Shown: in pieces, positions 24,772 through 35,477 of the stretch | How positions within the stretch are numbered: position 1 is the stretch's first letter | How the letters are laid out: each line of letters starts with the position of its first letter | Origin: Pseudomonadales bacterium | Lineage (GTDB): Bacteria > Pseudomonadota > Gammaproteobacteria > Pseudomonadales > Ketobacteraceae | DNA length: 64,000 nt | Assembly: GCA_020062665.1 (NCBI GenBank) | Contig: JAGUVW010000007.1 | Coordinates: 1 to 64,000, forward strand | Direction of reading: 5' to 3' | Made by a program: the position numbers and the translations under genes | The notes under the pieces: model-generated | What the model saw: the letters and a program-made list of their open reading frames with translations, nothing else | Told to the model about the DNA's origin: nothing | Databases searched by the model: none

Positions 24772-27700
24772 TTATTCGCCCGAGGTGCTGTAGGTGTCGA
24801 AATAGAGGCGGATGTCGGTGATGCCGTGGCTGCCGACGCTGGCGGGGTTGCCGTTGATCAGGCGATCCAGGCCCTGGTTGCCATTGCTGAGCAGGCCGGT
24901 GCCGGGGATGATCAGCAGCCATTCGGTATTCCACACGGAACGCCCGATCAGGCGGGTGTCGGTGCGCACGGCATCGAAATCCAGCACTGAACTGATGCCC
25001 ACCGGCAGCTGACTGAAGCGGCGCAGGTTGGCCCAGGATTCGGCCACGTCGTCGTTGGCGGGAATCCAGTCCTGCGTCAGATAGGCGGTGTTGCCCTGAG
25101 CCAGATCACTGGGTGCGGGAATCGTCTGGTCGAGCACGGTGTAGTGACGCAGGGCGCCAGACTGTGATGGTGAGCGCAATATGTCGGTGCCGGCCGGTAC
25201 CAGGTAGGCGCGCGGTGTGGCCGCCAGCAAGTCGCTGGGGTAGCCGTCGAAATGCAGGCCCACGCTATGGAATTTGGTGGCGGCGCGGGAAGAGTCATAG
25301 GCGTGGTCGCCAGGGCCTAGTGGCCAGCCGAACAGGTTGCGGCCGAAATCCACCAGCGTGCTGAAGCGCAATACCAGGCCCGGAATCGGGCCGTTGCTTT
25401 CTGGCCGTGGCGGGCGACAGAAGCGGCGGAATTCCGGGACTTGCCACAGGTTGTCCACGCGACTGTTCTGCAGCTGTTCCTGCCACGCAGCCTGGCTCGT
25501 GGCGGCGGGGCTGAATCCGATGCGCAAGGCTTCGCGCCGTAGCGAGAAAGCCATTTCCTCGTTGAGCGGTGTGTAGAAGCCGTAGGTGCCTTTTACGCTG
25601 TCGAATGCAGTGCTCATGCGTGCCAGTGGTGTCGACAGGCCTTCCACGCCCGCAACCGGCGTGGCGCCACTGGCGAAGTAACCCAGCGTGCGTTGCCGCA
25701 CCAGATTTTCGTAAAAACTCTGATCGGTGCTGTCGTCCGACAGCAACCCGGTTTCGTAATCAAAGGCTTTGGCGGCCAGATAGGTGTAGCGCGCCGCCAG
25801 ATCGAAACTGGCGCGGTATTTTTGCAGGGCGTCGTTGCGGAATACGCGGTAGGTCATGTCCTGGTAACGCTTGTCGAGGGTGCGACTGGCGATGTCACGC
25901 CGGAACAGTTCGCGTTCTTCCATCAGGCGCGCCGCTTCGCCCAGCAGTTGCTGGTATACGCCGGTGGCGTTGACCTGTTCCTGTTGCAGTTCCACGATCC
26001 GCGAGCGCATTGCGAGTTCGTCGTGCATCAGGCTTTCGATGACTGTGAGCTGTTTGACGATCTCGACCTGATAGCCGGCCTTGTAGATGGTGATGCGGTT
26101 TTCGAAGCTGATCTGGTCGGAGGCGATGCGGGCCGGGATACCGATGCCGCGCATGACGGCAGACGCGATGTTGGACATGGAAATCTGGGTGGCGGAACCG
26201 AGTACCTTGATGCCGAATCGCAATCCTGATGTTGGGTCGAAGGCAAATCCAACCACCTTGGGCGGCGCTTCTGCCACGCCGTTGAAGAAGTTGTAGATGT
26301 TCTGGCCGGACTTTTCCAGAATCTCGCCGGTGCGTTCGGCAATCACGGCAATGCCGTTGGCGCTGCCGAAGCGCACGCCATCGCTGTTCAGCACATCGAT
26401 CTGGTCGCCACGGATGGCGTGGTTTTCTTCCAACAGATCGATTTCATTCTGGATTTTACCGATGAGGGTCTTGTGCTGTGCGTACGCGGTATTGAGACGG
26501 GCCTGAATCAGTTGCATCTCGCCCAGTTGCAACTGCAAGCGTCCTGGTGCGCGGCGGCTGCCCCAGTCGGACGGCGCTACAAATGCATGGTCAGCCTTGT
26601 CGTTGTAGGGATAGGTCACGGGCAGCGTCGTCAGGTCGTCCACGTTGAAATAGGCAGCGAAGGTGGGATCGGCATCACCCGGGAACAGGAAGTTGCCGTT
26701 CTTGGCGCTGAAGTCGATCGTGAACGAACTGAGCTGGGACGCGGGCAACGGATTCAACGGCCCATCGATATACATGTAGTGATAAAGATCCGGCCCGTTG
26801 TATCCGGTGGGATACAGCTTGCCGGAGCCGATGTCACCGGCGTAGGGATAACCCATCAGCTCGATCAGGCGGCTCTTGAAATCCTGTTCCTGCGCTTCGA
26901 TCTGGCGTTGCAGGCCAGCGGTGTCGAGCTGGTTGACGCGGATCTGCTGCGACAGGCTGTTGGCATAGTCGAACAGGCGCAATGCATTGGTGGACGCTTT
27001 CAGTGCGCGGCTGTAAATCTGCTCGAAGTGGGTATTGCCCGAGGCCAGGGCAGCAGGATCGATGTCGAACGGAATGGCGTCGCTGTCGAGACCGAATGGA
27101 TTGGCACCGCTGTCGGCACGGGTGACGGCGGATTCGATTTCCGTCAGTGCCGCCGGCAGCGCTGCCAGTTCGGCGACTGTCTGCCGGTCGATGCGCGCGA
27201 CGCTTTCCGGGCTGGTGGTGTCTTCATACGGTAACAGCGCATTGCCCAGCGCCCAGTCCAGCACGGCGCCCTGGCCGGCGCGGCGTGCCCATTCGTCCAT
27301 GCCCCAGGCGCGCGTGGCATTGGTGTCCTTGTAACCCTGCCACTGGCCGGAGGGCGCGTGGGTGTACTGCTGGCGGAACGTGAGATCGACGATGCGGGCG
27401 CCGGTGCGGGCTTTGGCAGCGGCGGCGCGGGCGAAACGTTCTTCGTCCTTGTAGTCCACTTGCACGGCGATGCCGGCGATGGAGGTGGTGTCCGCCAGCG
27501 GTTGCCAGTCGTAGCGGGGATGCCGCGCCAGCGCGTAATACTGTTTGGTGGCGGTGAGGTAATGGCCCCAGGCGTCGCCGTGCGCTTGCGGGAACAGGAT
27601 GCGGGCGTCGTTGAGCGCGCCGTCGCCGCCCGTGTCGGAAATACCGTACACCTGCACGTAAGTGGGCTCGCCATCAGGACCGCTGGAGAAATTCCACGGC

Positions 27701-30700
27701 AACCGGTTGTACACCGGCGCTTCGCGGCGCTGATCGACACCCCGCAGCAGCGCCAGTTCTTCTTCCAGCAGATTGGGCACCTGATCCTTGAAGGCAAACA
27801 GTGTCGGTGCCAGATAGCCGGTGCTGCCGTCGGTGGTCTGGATGCCAACCGTGGGGTCCATGGCATCGGAATAGGCTTCATTGCCCAGCAGCAGATAAAA
27901 ATCCGCAATGCGGCTGGCGGCCAGCAGCAACTGCTTGTTGACGGCGGCTTCGTTGGTGACCGGATTGTTGGCGTCGATGCTGAGTTCGATGGCGCTGTTA
28001 AGCACCGTCTGGTACAGCTCGATCAGGCCCACCTGATCCAGGTTGCCGTTTTCCGTGCTGAGCGCCACATCGCCTTCGAAACGGCGCCCCGCCTGCACCA
28101 GCATGCTGATGTAGCTGTTGGCTTCAGTGTTGTGGAATTCGGCGTAGCGCTGTTCGAAGGCGTTGATGCCTTCCATCACCCGGCGCACCCAGCCGCTGGT
28201 GGGTACGGGGCGTATTTCGCCGGGATTGACATTGCTGCGACCGCTAAAGCTGCTCCACTGGCTGCCGGTGGGATCGGCGTCGGTGGCCAGGCCCCGATAG
28301 CGGCTGATGACCCAGCCATCCGCGAGTACAGGCAGGCCCGATGCCAGTGTGAGTGCGTTGAATCCCGCGCCCTGCTGCAAACGGCGCCATTGCGCGCCGC
28401 TAGGCGTTCCGGTGACGGGGTCGATTTCCACTACGGGCTCGCCGTTGCTGTCAGCATGCCACCACCAGTCGAATTCAAGCTGATCGGCGCGACCGCCGAA
28501 GTCCAGACTCTGTCGCACCACCAGGCGAGGATCGAGCGCGTTGTCGGCATTGCGCACAACGCGCACGCTGCCGTTGGCCTTCGGTTCCACTACTTGAATG
28601 ACGTGCAGGTTCACCGGGTTGCTGTTGAGCGGATCCGTGTCGACATTTTCTGCCAGCACTACGTAGCCGGGCTTGCGCGCAAAGGCGGCGCTGAGAGCGC
28701 CGTTCGCTTCCACGATGCGATGGCGCACGGTGTCGTTTGCTGCTTCTTCCATTCCCACCAGCAGTGCAGCGTCGGTCCCAGCGCTGCCGTCCACATCGAT
28801 GCCGGCAGGATTGCGGGTTGTGTGGTACAGCGCGGTCACGATGCTGTCCCACAGGGTGTTCTGTTCATCTTCGCCGTTGGCTAAGCCGTCCGCGTTGTCC
28901 AGCTGCTTCAGCAGATCGCGTTCCTGCGCCGTCATGATGTTGACCATGTGCATGACGGGATCGCCGGGTTGGGCAGGCTGGCCATTTTCCGCGTGGAAAT
29001 CACCGCCCTGGAAAAAGAACTGGCCGAAGTCGCCCAGGGTGGGGTTGAAACGCAGGCGATAGCGCAGATCGCTGGGCAGCGCTGGAAAGTAGTAGTGGCC
29101 GGATTCCGGTTGCAGTCGGGCTGGCAGGGTCAGCGCCGGATTGGGGCCTTGCAGTGAAAGTGATGTGCCATTGAAGGCTGCACCGGTGATTCCCTGCGGC
29201 ATGGCAACGGCGATCGCCGCACTGTAATCGAATACGCGCACGGTGGCTTTGGTGGCGCGGTCGGCGCTCGCGGGCGCGCTCACTTCGAATGGATCGTTCT
29301 GGTCGTACACCACCGTCAGATCGCGCATGTTGCGAACGCCGGGCAAACCATTGCGTGCATCGATCAGGGTGTCGCCGATTGCAATCTGCGGCACCAGTTG
29401 TGGCCAGGCGCTGTTGTAGTTCAGCCGGATCTGTGCGCCGCTGTCATCCTTCCACGCAACATCGGTGACGTTACTGTCGGCCACGCCGTCGCCGTTCAGG
29501 TCATACCAGAATCCTTCCTGCAGGCGATAGGCGTAGTCGACGCTGATGCTGCTGGCGCCGTCGGAGCGGGCCCACACCTGCCCGTTCTTGTCGAGCCAAT
29601 AGGCACTGCCCTGGCCCACGGTGCTGGTGGACGCCATGCCCGGCAGATTGAGCGGATACGGCGCCGTCACCGGCTGACCTGCAATCGCGGAATTCAGATT
29701 GAAGCTGTTGTACGGCGGCGCGAATACATCCACCTTGAACACACGGTAATTCCACTGCTGGGCCACTGGATCACGGTAGCGCACCAGTACATAGGGATCC
29801 GACGTTGCGGTGCCGGCCGGCTGGTTATTCAGATCCGTGCGCAGCGCAAATGCGGTGACGTAATCGGAGCCGGAGGGTTGATACAGCAGCGCATGTTCCT
29901 CGTTGGGATTGAAACCTGGTAGTGCGCGATTGTTTTGCACATACAGCACGGGCTGGTTGGTGGCGGCGTGCAGGCCTGTGCGCGCTTGTTCGTTGCCGCC
30001 GGCATCGAGGCCGGCAGATCCCAACTGGCTGGCCACCGTGATCTGGCCGGCATCAGCGGGCCAGTCTGGTGTGTAGGTGCGTGCCAAGCGTGGCCAGTCA
30101 CGGCCATAAGCGCCCGCCTGGAACCAGGCCACGATGAGGTCATCGGACAGGCCGGCAGGGCCGTTGGTATTCACCGCAATGATCTGGCCATTGCGGCTGC
30201 TGCGTTCGTACACCGTTGCCGTCGTATCGTAGCGTGCCAGTTCCGTCATCACGTAACCGGTGCGGGTGGACGTGGCGTCGGTGGGGGCTGTCAGTGTAGT
30301 GCCGATGTCGACGCCAGCATTGGCGTGGTAAGCCGGATCGTTCCAGGCATGACTGCGTATTGCAACGATAGAAGGATCGCCTTGGTCGGGATTCAACCCA
30401 TCAAAAAATACCAGCGTTGCGATGCGGTCGCGGCTGGTTTCCAGTGCGCCTGCTCCCTGGTTGTAGCGAATGCCGTGGCTGACCTTGGTGCCAGCGGCGA
30501 TGTTCTGTCCTTCGTGATGTTCTGTCGTGGTGGTTTGCGCGTATTGGATCCAGTGGAATGTCTTGCTGGCACCTTCCGGGTTCATCCGCATCGGCGGCAA
30601 CGTCGCGTCAGCGCTGGTGGAATAAATATAGTCCTGCAGACCTTCTGCCGGCGTCGGCCAGCGCACGCGGATCGCCCTGCCTGTCAGCGGTTGCATCTGG

Positions 30701-33700
30701 GCTGCCGCGTTGTCGAGGGTGGGCCAGAGCACGATGGCATGCGTCAACGGAGCTGCTGCATACAACGCGCGATTCGAAGGTGCCGACAACAACTCGCCGT
30801 TCGCGGGCCCGCCGTCGCTGCCTGCGGTCATATCAGCCATTCCCGCAGGAACCGTGCGACGCAGCATGCCAACGAGCAGTGCATTGGAGCCGCTGGTGGG
30901 AGGATCGATGCGCTGGCCCACAACGTAATCGAAGTAACGCAGGAAGCTGGGCAGGAAGGTGCCGGAATCGGTATCAATGACATTCATGATGGTGCCACGA
31001 CTGACCAGATCGTCCGCGCCACTGCTGTCACGGCTGGCGTAGGCTTGTGTTCCTTCCAGTGCGGCTGTGCGCGGTTGATGCCCACGCCCACCGAACAGAT
31101 ACAGTGTCTGCAGTGAATTCAGCACCAGCAGCGCGCCGTGAGTGTCGTGATGGGCGCTGTGTCGCAGCCAGTCAAAATCCGCTGCAGTGCCGGTATCCAC
31201 AAACCGGGCGACATAGGCGTAACTGTACGGCGTCAGTTCCGGTTCCTGATATCCGCTGGGAAATGGCACATCGAAGTTGCGGCTGCCTGTGCTGCCGTTG
31301 ATTTCGTAATTCGAGAAACTGGCGGTGGACGTGTTGGTGCGGCCGTCGGCCAGATTGAATGTCAGATTCCAGTTGCCTGTCAGCCGGTAGCTGGCATCGG
31401 TTGCCGCATTGTCATGCACAAAACGCAGTTGCCACTGGTCGCTCGCCTGCAGCACGTTGCCGCTGCCATTGAGGGTGATTGCGTTGATCGTTTTCGGGTT
31501 GGGGTTAACCAGCGTATCCAGGTAATGGGTGAGTGCAATCTCGGTACCGGAGGCAGTATTGGCCTTGCCGCGTTCCTTGTTATCCACGGTTGCGCTGCCA
31601 AACAGGCTGCCGTTGCGCAGTAGCTGGATCTGGGTGTTGCTGTAGGCCAGCCGCAATCGGCAGAAATTGTTGCTGGTGTTATTGCACGCCGCCGTGGCCG
31701 CAACGGTGCGATTGTAGCTGTGGGCATCGCGAACACAGGACGTGCCGGAGCGGTAATAGCCTGACGAGCAAATGTCGTGACACTGGCCGCCCACCAGCTG
31801 TTTGCCGCTGGGACATTGTTGCGATGCGGGTTCGGATGCGCGGGCATAGCTGAATTCGCCGTCCCAGCAGCGGGTGTTGTCCCACAGCCAGGGCACATCG
31901 CCAGGGTAGCAGGGTTCGTAACAACTGGAGCCGATCAGCTGATAATCGGTGGGGCAGGCCAGCGTGGGCGAAGAACCTGTCGTGTTGTAGCTTGAGTAAT
32001 CGCGTTGACAGAAGTCGCCGTTCGCGTAGTACGGCGACGCGCAACTCGAATAGCACTTGTTGCTGCTGAGGGTTTGTCCTGCCGGACAATACAGTGTGGC
32101 GTCATACCAGGCCTGGCTGAAAACCTCGCGCGAGGTGGGAGCCGAGGGCGATGATACGGCGTAGTCCGCCACTCGCGCCGGCAACGTGATGGAGGTGATG
32201 CTGTTGTTGGCGCTGAGTGTGCCCAATTCCAGTGTGGGCAGGCTGGTATGGGAAGGCGATGCGGGATTGACGCCGTTGAAGATGCTGGCAGATCCCAGTC
32301 CGCCAGTCAGATAGTAACTGCCATCACGGCTGCGTTGCAGATCCAGGCCGGTGCCGTAACGCCCGCTGGTAAGCGTGCCCCATTGCCAGTCACCAGCGGC
32401 GGACAGTTTCGCCACCAGCGCGTTGTGTTTGTAGCGGGGGCTGGAAACGGGGTTGGAATACCACTGCGGCTGCAACGTGATGCTGTTGCCGTTTTGCAGA
32501 TCCGCTGGCGCCAGCACGACGTCGGTTTGCGCCTGATTGACGCGAGCAATCTGGCCTGCGATAACAAGATCGCCTTGCCCGTCGACTACCAGTGCATTGA
32601 CGCTGGAATCACCGCCCACCGTGGCAACAAAATTGTGTTCGCCATTGTTCGCCTGCAATGCTGCAACAAAGCCGGACGTGGCGCCCTCGGCTGTGCGGCC
32701 CGACATGGAGCCACTCCAGTAGCCGCTGACATACAGCGGGCTGGCGATGCCTTGTGCCGGATCGACTTTCAGCTGTGTGATGCTCGATGTCGTGGTGGCC
32801 GATGGTGTGCCTGCCACAGGTGCCATCCATTCCCAGGTCCAGCGCTGTTCTCCCAACGCTGGCAGCGGATTTTCGCGATACAGTACTTTGCTGACAAAGG
32901 CCCAGCGGCCGCCGCTGGCGGTGACGTCATGATGTGCACCGCCATTGATACCCAGTCGCGCGCCGCTCTGCGCGACGGGATTGGCGACTTCTCCCTTGAT
33001 ATACAGCGCCACCGATGTGCCGGCAGTGGCCGTAATGTCGTGGGCCAGTGCAAGGCTGTAGCCTTGAAGATGGGCTGGCGCCGTGTTGCGGTCATCGCCC
33101 GTGATCAATGCCAGTTGTGTGAGCGTTTGCGCGGTGCCGGCGCGTACCAGCGGCATGGCTTCGTGATGTGCCCAGTTGCCGCCGGCATCCAGCGCTGCCA
33201 CAAACAGGTTGGTTGTGCTGGCAGCGTCGAACCCGATGGCGCTGGTGGCAACGCGAGCGCCCAGGCTTGCTGCGTTACCCGTGACATAACCGGCAACAAA
33301 TATTCGCTGGGTGACACGATCGAATGCGATACCCGTGGCCGCGTCGCGTCCGGTGCCGCCCAGCGTTTTTACCCACAGACGATTACCTTGGGCGTCGAGT
33401 TTTGCCACGAACAGATCGGTACTGCCATGACTGGCCGGCATGTTGAAGACGCTCTTCTGCTCCCGCGCCAACGGATCGGTTGAACTCTGCGCGTACACGG
33501 TGAGGCGGCCATCCGCAGTGGAAGTGTAGGCGCCCGCGATATACAGGTTGCCATCATCATCGGCAGCGGCGTGATAGATCGTTTCCTCTCCCGATCCATC
33601 AAACTTGAGCGTATAGGGTGCCGGATCTTCGGCGTCGAAGGCGGTGGCTGTCGGTACCACAGCCAGCATCAGCAGTGTGATCAGAATGCGTGGAAACATG

Positions 33701-33705
33701 TTCAT
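24772..33705 (-). CDS. Giant secreted multidomain protein (2,977 aa)
   Basis: Signal peptide MNMFPRILITLLMLAVVPTA is followed by at least four propeller-like (SBBP/NHL-like) repeats in residues about 30-500 (for example DLFVAKLDAQGNRLWVKTLG and RIFVAGYVTG). Residues 540-657 hold three cysteine modules of form C-x10-C-x3-C-x10-13-C. A long mixed region (about 690-2000) with no recognised domain follows, then helical segments with coiled coils (about 2395-2435 and 2548-2625) flanking a more apolar stretch, and a beta-rich C-terminus with WNTEWLLIIPG and ITDIRLYFDTYSTSG that recalls the end of Tc-toxin TcA subunits. No PEP-CTERM or similar tail is present. The frame is intact over 8.9 kb. It sits between a 575-aa secreted protein and a parvulin lipoprotein. 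Function unknown: adhesin, surface fibre or toxin-like pore are possible. Confidence 0.9.
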   Translation of the reverse strand: MNMFPRILITLLMLAVVPTATAFDAEDPAPYTLKFDGSGEETIYHAAADDDGNLYIAGAYTSTADGRLTVYAQSSTDPLAREQKSVFNMPASHGSTDLFVAKLDAQGNRLWVKTLGGTGRDAATGIAFDRVTQRIFVAGYVTGNAASLGARVATSAIGFDAASTTNLFVAALDAGGNWAHHEAMPLVRAGTAQTLTQLALITGDDRNTAPAHLQGYSLALAHDITATAGTSVALYIKGEVANPVAQSGARLGINGGAHHDVTASGGRWAFVSKVLYRENPLPALGEQRWTWEWMAPVAGTPSATTTSSITQLKVDPAQGIASPLYVSGYWSGSMSGRTAEGATSGFVAALQANNGEHNFVATVGGDSSVNALVVDGQGDLVIAGQIARVNQAQTDVVLAPADLQNGNSITLQPQWYSNPVSSPRYKHNALVAKLSAAGDWQWGTLTSGRYGTGLDLQRSRDGSYYLTGGLGSASIFNGVNPASPSHTSLPTLELGTLSANNSITSITLPARVADYAVSSPSAPTSREVFSQAWYDATLYCPAGQTLSSNKCYSSCASPYYANGDFCQRDYSSYNTTGSSPTLACPTDYQLIGSSCYEPCYPGDVPWLWDNTRCWDGEFSYARASEPASQQCPSGKQLVGGQCHDICSSGYYRSGTSCVRDAHSYNRTVAATAACNNTSNNFCRLRLAYSNTQIQLLRNGSLFGSATVDNKERGKANTASGTEIALTHYLDTLVNPNPKTINAITLNGSGNVLQASDQWQLRFVHDNAATDASYRLTGNWNLTFNLADGRTNTSTASFSNYEINGSTGSRNFDVPFPSGYQEPELTPYSYAYVARFVDTGTAADFDWLRHSAHHDTHGALLVLNSLQTLYLFGGRGHQPRTAALEGTQAYASRDSSGADDLVSRGTIMNVIDTDSGTFLPSFLRYFDYVVGQRIDPPTSGSNALLVGMLRRTVPAGMADMTAGSDGGPANGELLSAPSNRALYAAAPLTHAIVLWPTLDNAAAQMQPLTGRAIRVRWPTPAEGLQDYIYSTSADATLPPMRMNPEGASKTFHWIQYAQTTTTEHHEGQNIAAGTKVSHGIRYNQGAGALETSRDRIATLVFFDGLNPDQGDPSIVAIRSHAWNDPAYHANAGVDIGTTLTAPTDATSTRTGYVMTELARYDTTATVYERSSRNGQIIAVNTNGPAGLSDDLIVAWFQAGAYGRDWPRLARTYTPDWPADAGQITVASQLGSAGLDAGGNEQARTGLHAATNQPVLYVQNNRALPGFNPNEEHALLYQPSGSDYVTAFALRTDLNNQPAGTATSDPYVLVRYRDPVAQQWNYRVFKVDVFAPPYNSFNLNSAIAGQPVTAPYPLNLPGMASTSTVGQGSAYWLDKNGQVWARSDGASSISVDYAYRLQEGFWYDLNGDGVADSNVTDVAWKDDSGAQIRLNYNSAWPQLVPQIAIGDTLIDARNGLPGVRNMRDLTVVYDQNDPFEVSAPASADRATKATVRVFDYSAAIAVAMPQGITGAAFNGTSLSLQGPNPALTLPARLQPESGHYYFPALPSDLRYRLRFNPTLGDFGQFFFQGGDFHAENGQPAQPGDPVMHMVNIMTAQERDLLKQLDNADGLANGEDEQNTLWDSIVTALYHTTRNPAGIDVDGSAGTDAALLVGMEEAANDTVRHRIVEANGALSAAFARKPGYVVLAENVDTDPLNSNPVNLHVIQVVEPKANGSVRVVRNADNALDPRLVVRQSLDFGGRADQLEFDWWWHADSNGEPVVEIDPVTGTPSGAQWRRLQQGAGFNALTLASGLPVLADGWVISRYRGLATDADPTGSQWSSFSGRSNVNPGEIRPVPTSGWVRRVMEGINAFEQRYAEFHNTEANSYISMLVQAGRRFEGDVALSTENGNLDQVGLIELYQTVLNSAIELSIDANNPVTNEAAVNKQLLLAASRIADFYLLLGNEAYSDAMDPTVGIQTTDGSTGYLAPTLFAFKDQVPNLLEEELALLRGVDQRREAPVYNRLPWNFSSGPDGEPTYVQVYGISDTGGDGALNDARILFPQAHGDAWGHYLTATKQYYALARHPRYDWQPLADTTSIAGIAVQVDYKDEERFARAAAAKARTGARIVDLTFRQQYTHAPSGQWQGYKDTNATRAWGMDEWARRAGQGAVLDWALGNALLPYEDTTSPESVARIDRQTVAELAALPAALTEIESAVTRADSGANPFGLDSDAIPFDIDPAALASGNTHFEQIYSRALKASTNALRLFDYANSLSQQIRVNQLDTAGLQRQIEAQEQDFKSRLIELMGYPYAGDIGSGKLYPTGYNGPDLYHYMYIDGPLNPLPASQLSSFTIDFSAKNGNFLFPGDADPTFAAYFNVDDLTTLPVTYPYNDKADHAFVAPSDWGSRRAPGRLQLQLGEMQLIQARLNTAYAQHKTLIGKIQNEIDLLEENHAIRGDQIDVLNSDGVRFGSANGIAVIAERTGEILEKSGQNIYNFFNGVAEAPPKVVGFAFDPTSGLRFGIKVLGSATQISMSNIASAVMRGIGIPARIASDQISFENRITIYKAGYQVEIVKQLTVIESLMHDELAMRSRIVELQQEQVNATGVYQQLLGEAARLMEERELFRRDIASRTLDKRYQDMTYRVFRNDALQKYRASFDLAARYTYLAAKAFDYETGLLSDDSTDQSFYENLVRQRTLGYFASGATPVAGVEGLSTPLARMSTAFDSVKGTYGFYTPLNEEMAFSLRREALRIGFSPAATSQAAWQEQLQNSRVDNLWQVPEFRRFCRPPRPESNGPIPGLVLRFSTLVDFGRNLFGWPLGPGDHAYDSSRAATKFHSVGLHFDGYPSDLLAATPRAYLVPAGTDILRSPSQSGALRHYTVLDQTIPAPSDLAQGNTAYLTQDWIPANDDVAESWANLRRFSQLPVGISSVLDFDAVRTDTRLIGRSVWNTEWLLIIPGTGLLSNGNQGLDRLINGNPASVGSHGITDIRLYFDTYSTSGE

Positions 33706-33776
33706 CGTCGGCCCGGTTTAATCAGAAATCAGTTCGATGTGTGCGAAATGGCGTTCGTACCACCGGTTTGTTGTAA

Positions 33777-35477
33777 TCAGTTTGGCGCAGGATCCAGCTC
33801 GTCGATCAGACTTACGCGCTGCAGCGTGAAACGCCCACGCATATGGATGTCGCGCTTGTGCATGCCCTGCAGGGTTTCCTCGTAAACGCCGGTGAGCGTG
33901 CCCAGCCCGGCGACCGGAGAGGGCGCCAGATTCTGATCGGGCAACAGTCGGATCGTGCGGGAAATCGTCCAGACTTCTTCGCTGAAGGTGGAGGCTACCT
34001 GAGCAGGCAACGGTTCGAAGTTGTCGTCGCGCAGATTGTCGTGATCGGGATGACGACGGTGCCGCATCGGGTGGGTAGGCAAATCCGGCGTGAGTGCGAT
34101 GGTGCCGGACAGGCCATCGCCCGGTGCGTCCAGCCGGTTGCTCAGCAGCAATTTGTTGGCGCTGAAGTCAAACGCTGAACTGCTGATGCGATGGCCAACA
34201 TTTTCACCGCGCGCCAGCGCCAGCGGAGTGAAGGCTGGCAGCGCGCTGTCGTCGGTGATCAACACGGTGCGCGGCTGGTCTTGATCGGCAAAATCGCCCA
34301 ACAGGTAAACCTGTTTCAGCAGATGAACACCGGCGTCGCCGCTGTGCAGGATCAGTTTGAAGGTAAGTTCTGCTGGCGCCAATTCCGGCAGGGTGGGATC
34401 TGCAGCATTGACGTTGCTGACTGCGTTCAGCGTCACCGACCCTACCCACAATCCATCGGTGCCGGCCACGATGGGGTCGGCCTGGAGCGGCAGCTGGATG
34501 CGCATGCCGCCACCGCGAATTGCCAGAATCCCCTGCGCCGGGTCGGTCATGCCGGTGCGATCCACCGCCAGTAAAAACGAAGCGTCCCTGCCGCTGGCAA
34601 TGGCTGTGCTGGTAGCGGTCATGGGCAGCCACTGCGGAGTGCGTTCCGGCGGTGAAGTGTAGCCAGCAAAATAACGCAGCGGAAAGTCGGATGCGGTCAG
34701 CTGTACCGCAGGTAAGGACAGCAGTGAACGGTTTGTCAGCTGCAACGATGTCACGGTGCTGAGTTCGCTGAACCCCAGTCCGTTCAGTGCATTGTCGGCA
34801 ATGTCGAGAGGGCCGCTCAGCTTGATGGTGCCATCGTTGTAAATCCAGTAGCCGCGCCCGGGTTCCACCAATGAGTTCTTGCTTTGCAGCGTCCAGTTGT
34901 TGTTCACCAGTTTGTAAATTGCAGGGTTGCTGCTGCCAGGCAATGCCAGAAAATCGGCAAAGGTTACCTGCTGTGTTGGGTCGGGGTTGGCATGAAAACC
35001 CACCAGGTTGAAACTTTCCGGCAGCCACTGGATGCGGCGGAATTCAGGCTTGCCCTGCACGACCAGTGTCTTGGGCTGAGTGCCGCCCAGCTTCACCAGA
35101 TATACGCGCCCGGCGGATACCGCGTGCAGGTTGGTCAATGCAGCGGTGGGCACGCTGGAGGGAATGTAGACACGCCAGTCCGGATTGCTGAATCCTGCCT
35201 CGGATGGCTGTTCGATATATTGCACCGTGGACCCAGAGCGCGGAAACGCCCATACCATCTGGATATCGCTCAGGTTAAACACGCGCGCGGGCGCGTTGTC
35301 ATCCAGCGTTGCGGGGTTGTTGTCATCTGGATCCAGCTCGACAAAGATGGAATTCCAGCCCGGCTGCAAGTCGAATGACTGCGATGTGGTTGGCGCTGCG
35401 TGGCCATGCAATGCCGCCATCAGCAACACACCACCCAGCACCAGCCTGTCGATATTTCCCGTTAGTCCCTTCAGCAT
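33777..35477 (-). CDS. Secreted protein of unknown function, first gene of the giant-protein operon
   Basis: 566 aa from the ATG at 35477 (GAGAGAA upstream); the signal peptide ends near HGHAAP. The N-terminal segment FDLQPGWNSIFVELDPDDNN begins a beta-rich domain; GRGYWIYNDGTIKLSG and YFAGYTSPPERTPQWLPM recur as sandwich-like strands. The C-terminal 150 residues contain HPMRHRRHPDHDNLRDDNF, a His/Asp-rich stretch that could bind metal, and finish without a sorting tail. It precedes the giant gene by 71 bp and probably forms a complex with its product. I do not recognise a characterised family. Confidence 0.85.
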   Translation of the reverse strand: MLKGLTGNIDRLVLGGVLLMAALHGHAAPTTSQSFDLQPGWNSIFVELDPDDNNPATLDDNAPARVFNLSDIQMVWAFPRSGSTVQYIEQPSEAGFSNPDWRVYIPSSVPTAALTNLHAVSAGRVYLVKLGGTQPKTLVVQGKPEFRRIQWLPESFNLVGFHANPDPTQQVTFADFLALPGSSNPAIYKLVNNNWTLQSKNSLVEPGRGYWIYNDGTIKLSGPLDIADNALNGLGFSELSTVTSLQLTNRSLLSLPAVQLTASDFPLRYFAGYTSPPERTPQWLPMTATSTAIASGRDASFLLAVDRTGMTDPAQGILAIRGGGMRIQLPLQADPIVAGTDGLWVGSVTLNAVSNVNAADPTLPELAPAELTFKLILHSGDAGVHLLKQVYLLGDFADQDQPRTVLITDDSALPAFTPLALARGENVGHRISSSAFDFSANKLLLSNRLDAPGDGLSGTIALTPDLPTHPMRHRRHPDHDNLRDDNFEPLPAQVASTFSEEVWTISRTIRLLPDQNLAPSPVAGLGTLTGVYEETLQGMHKRDIHMRGRFTLQRVSLIDELDPAPN

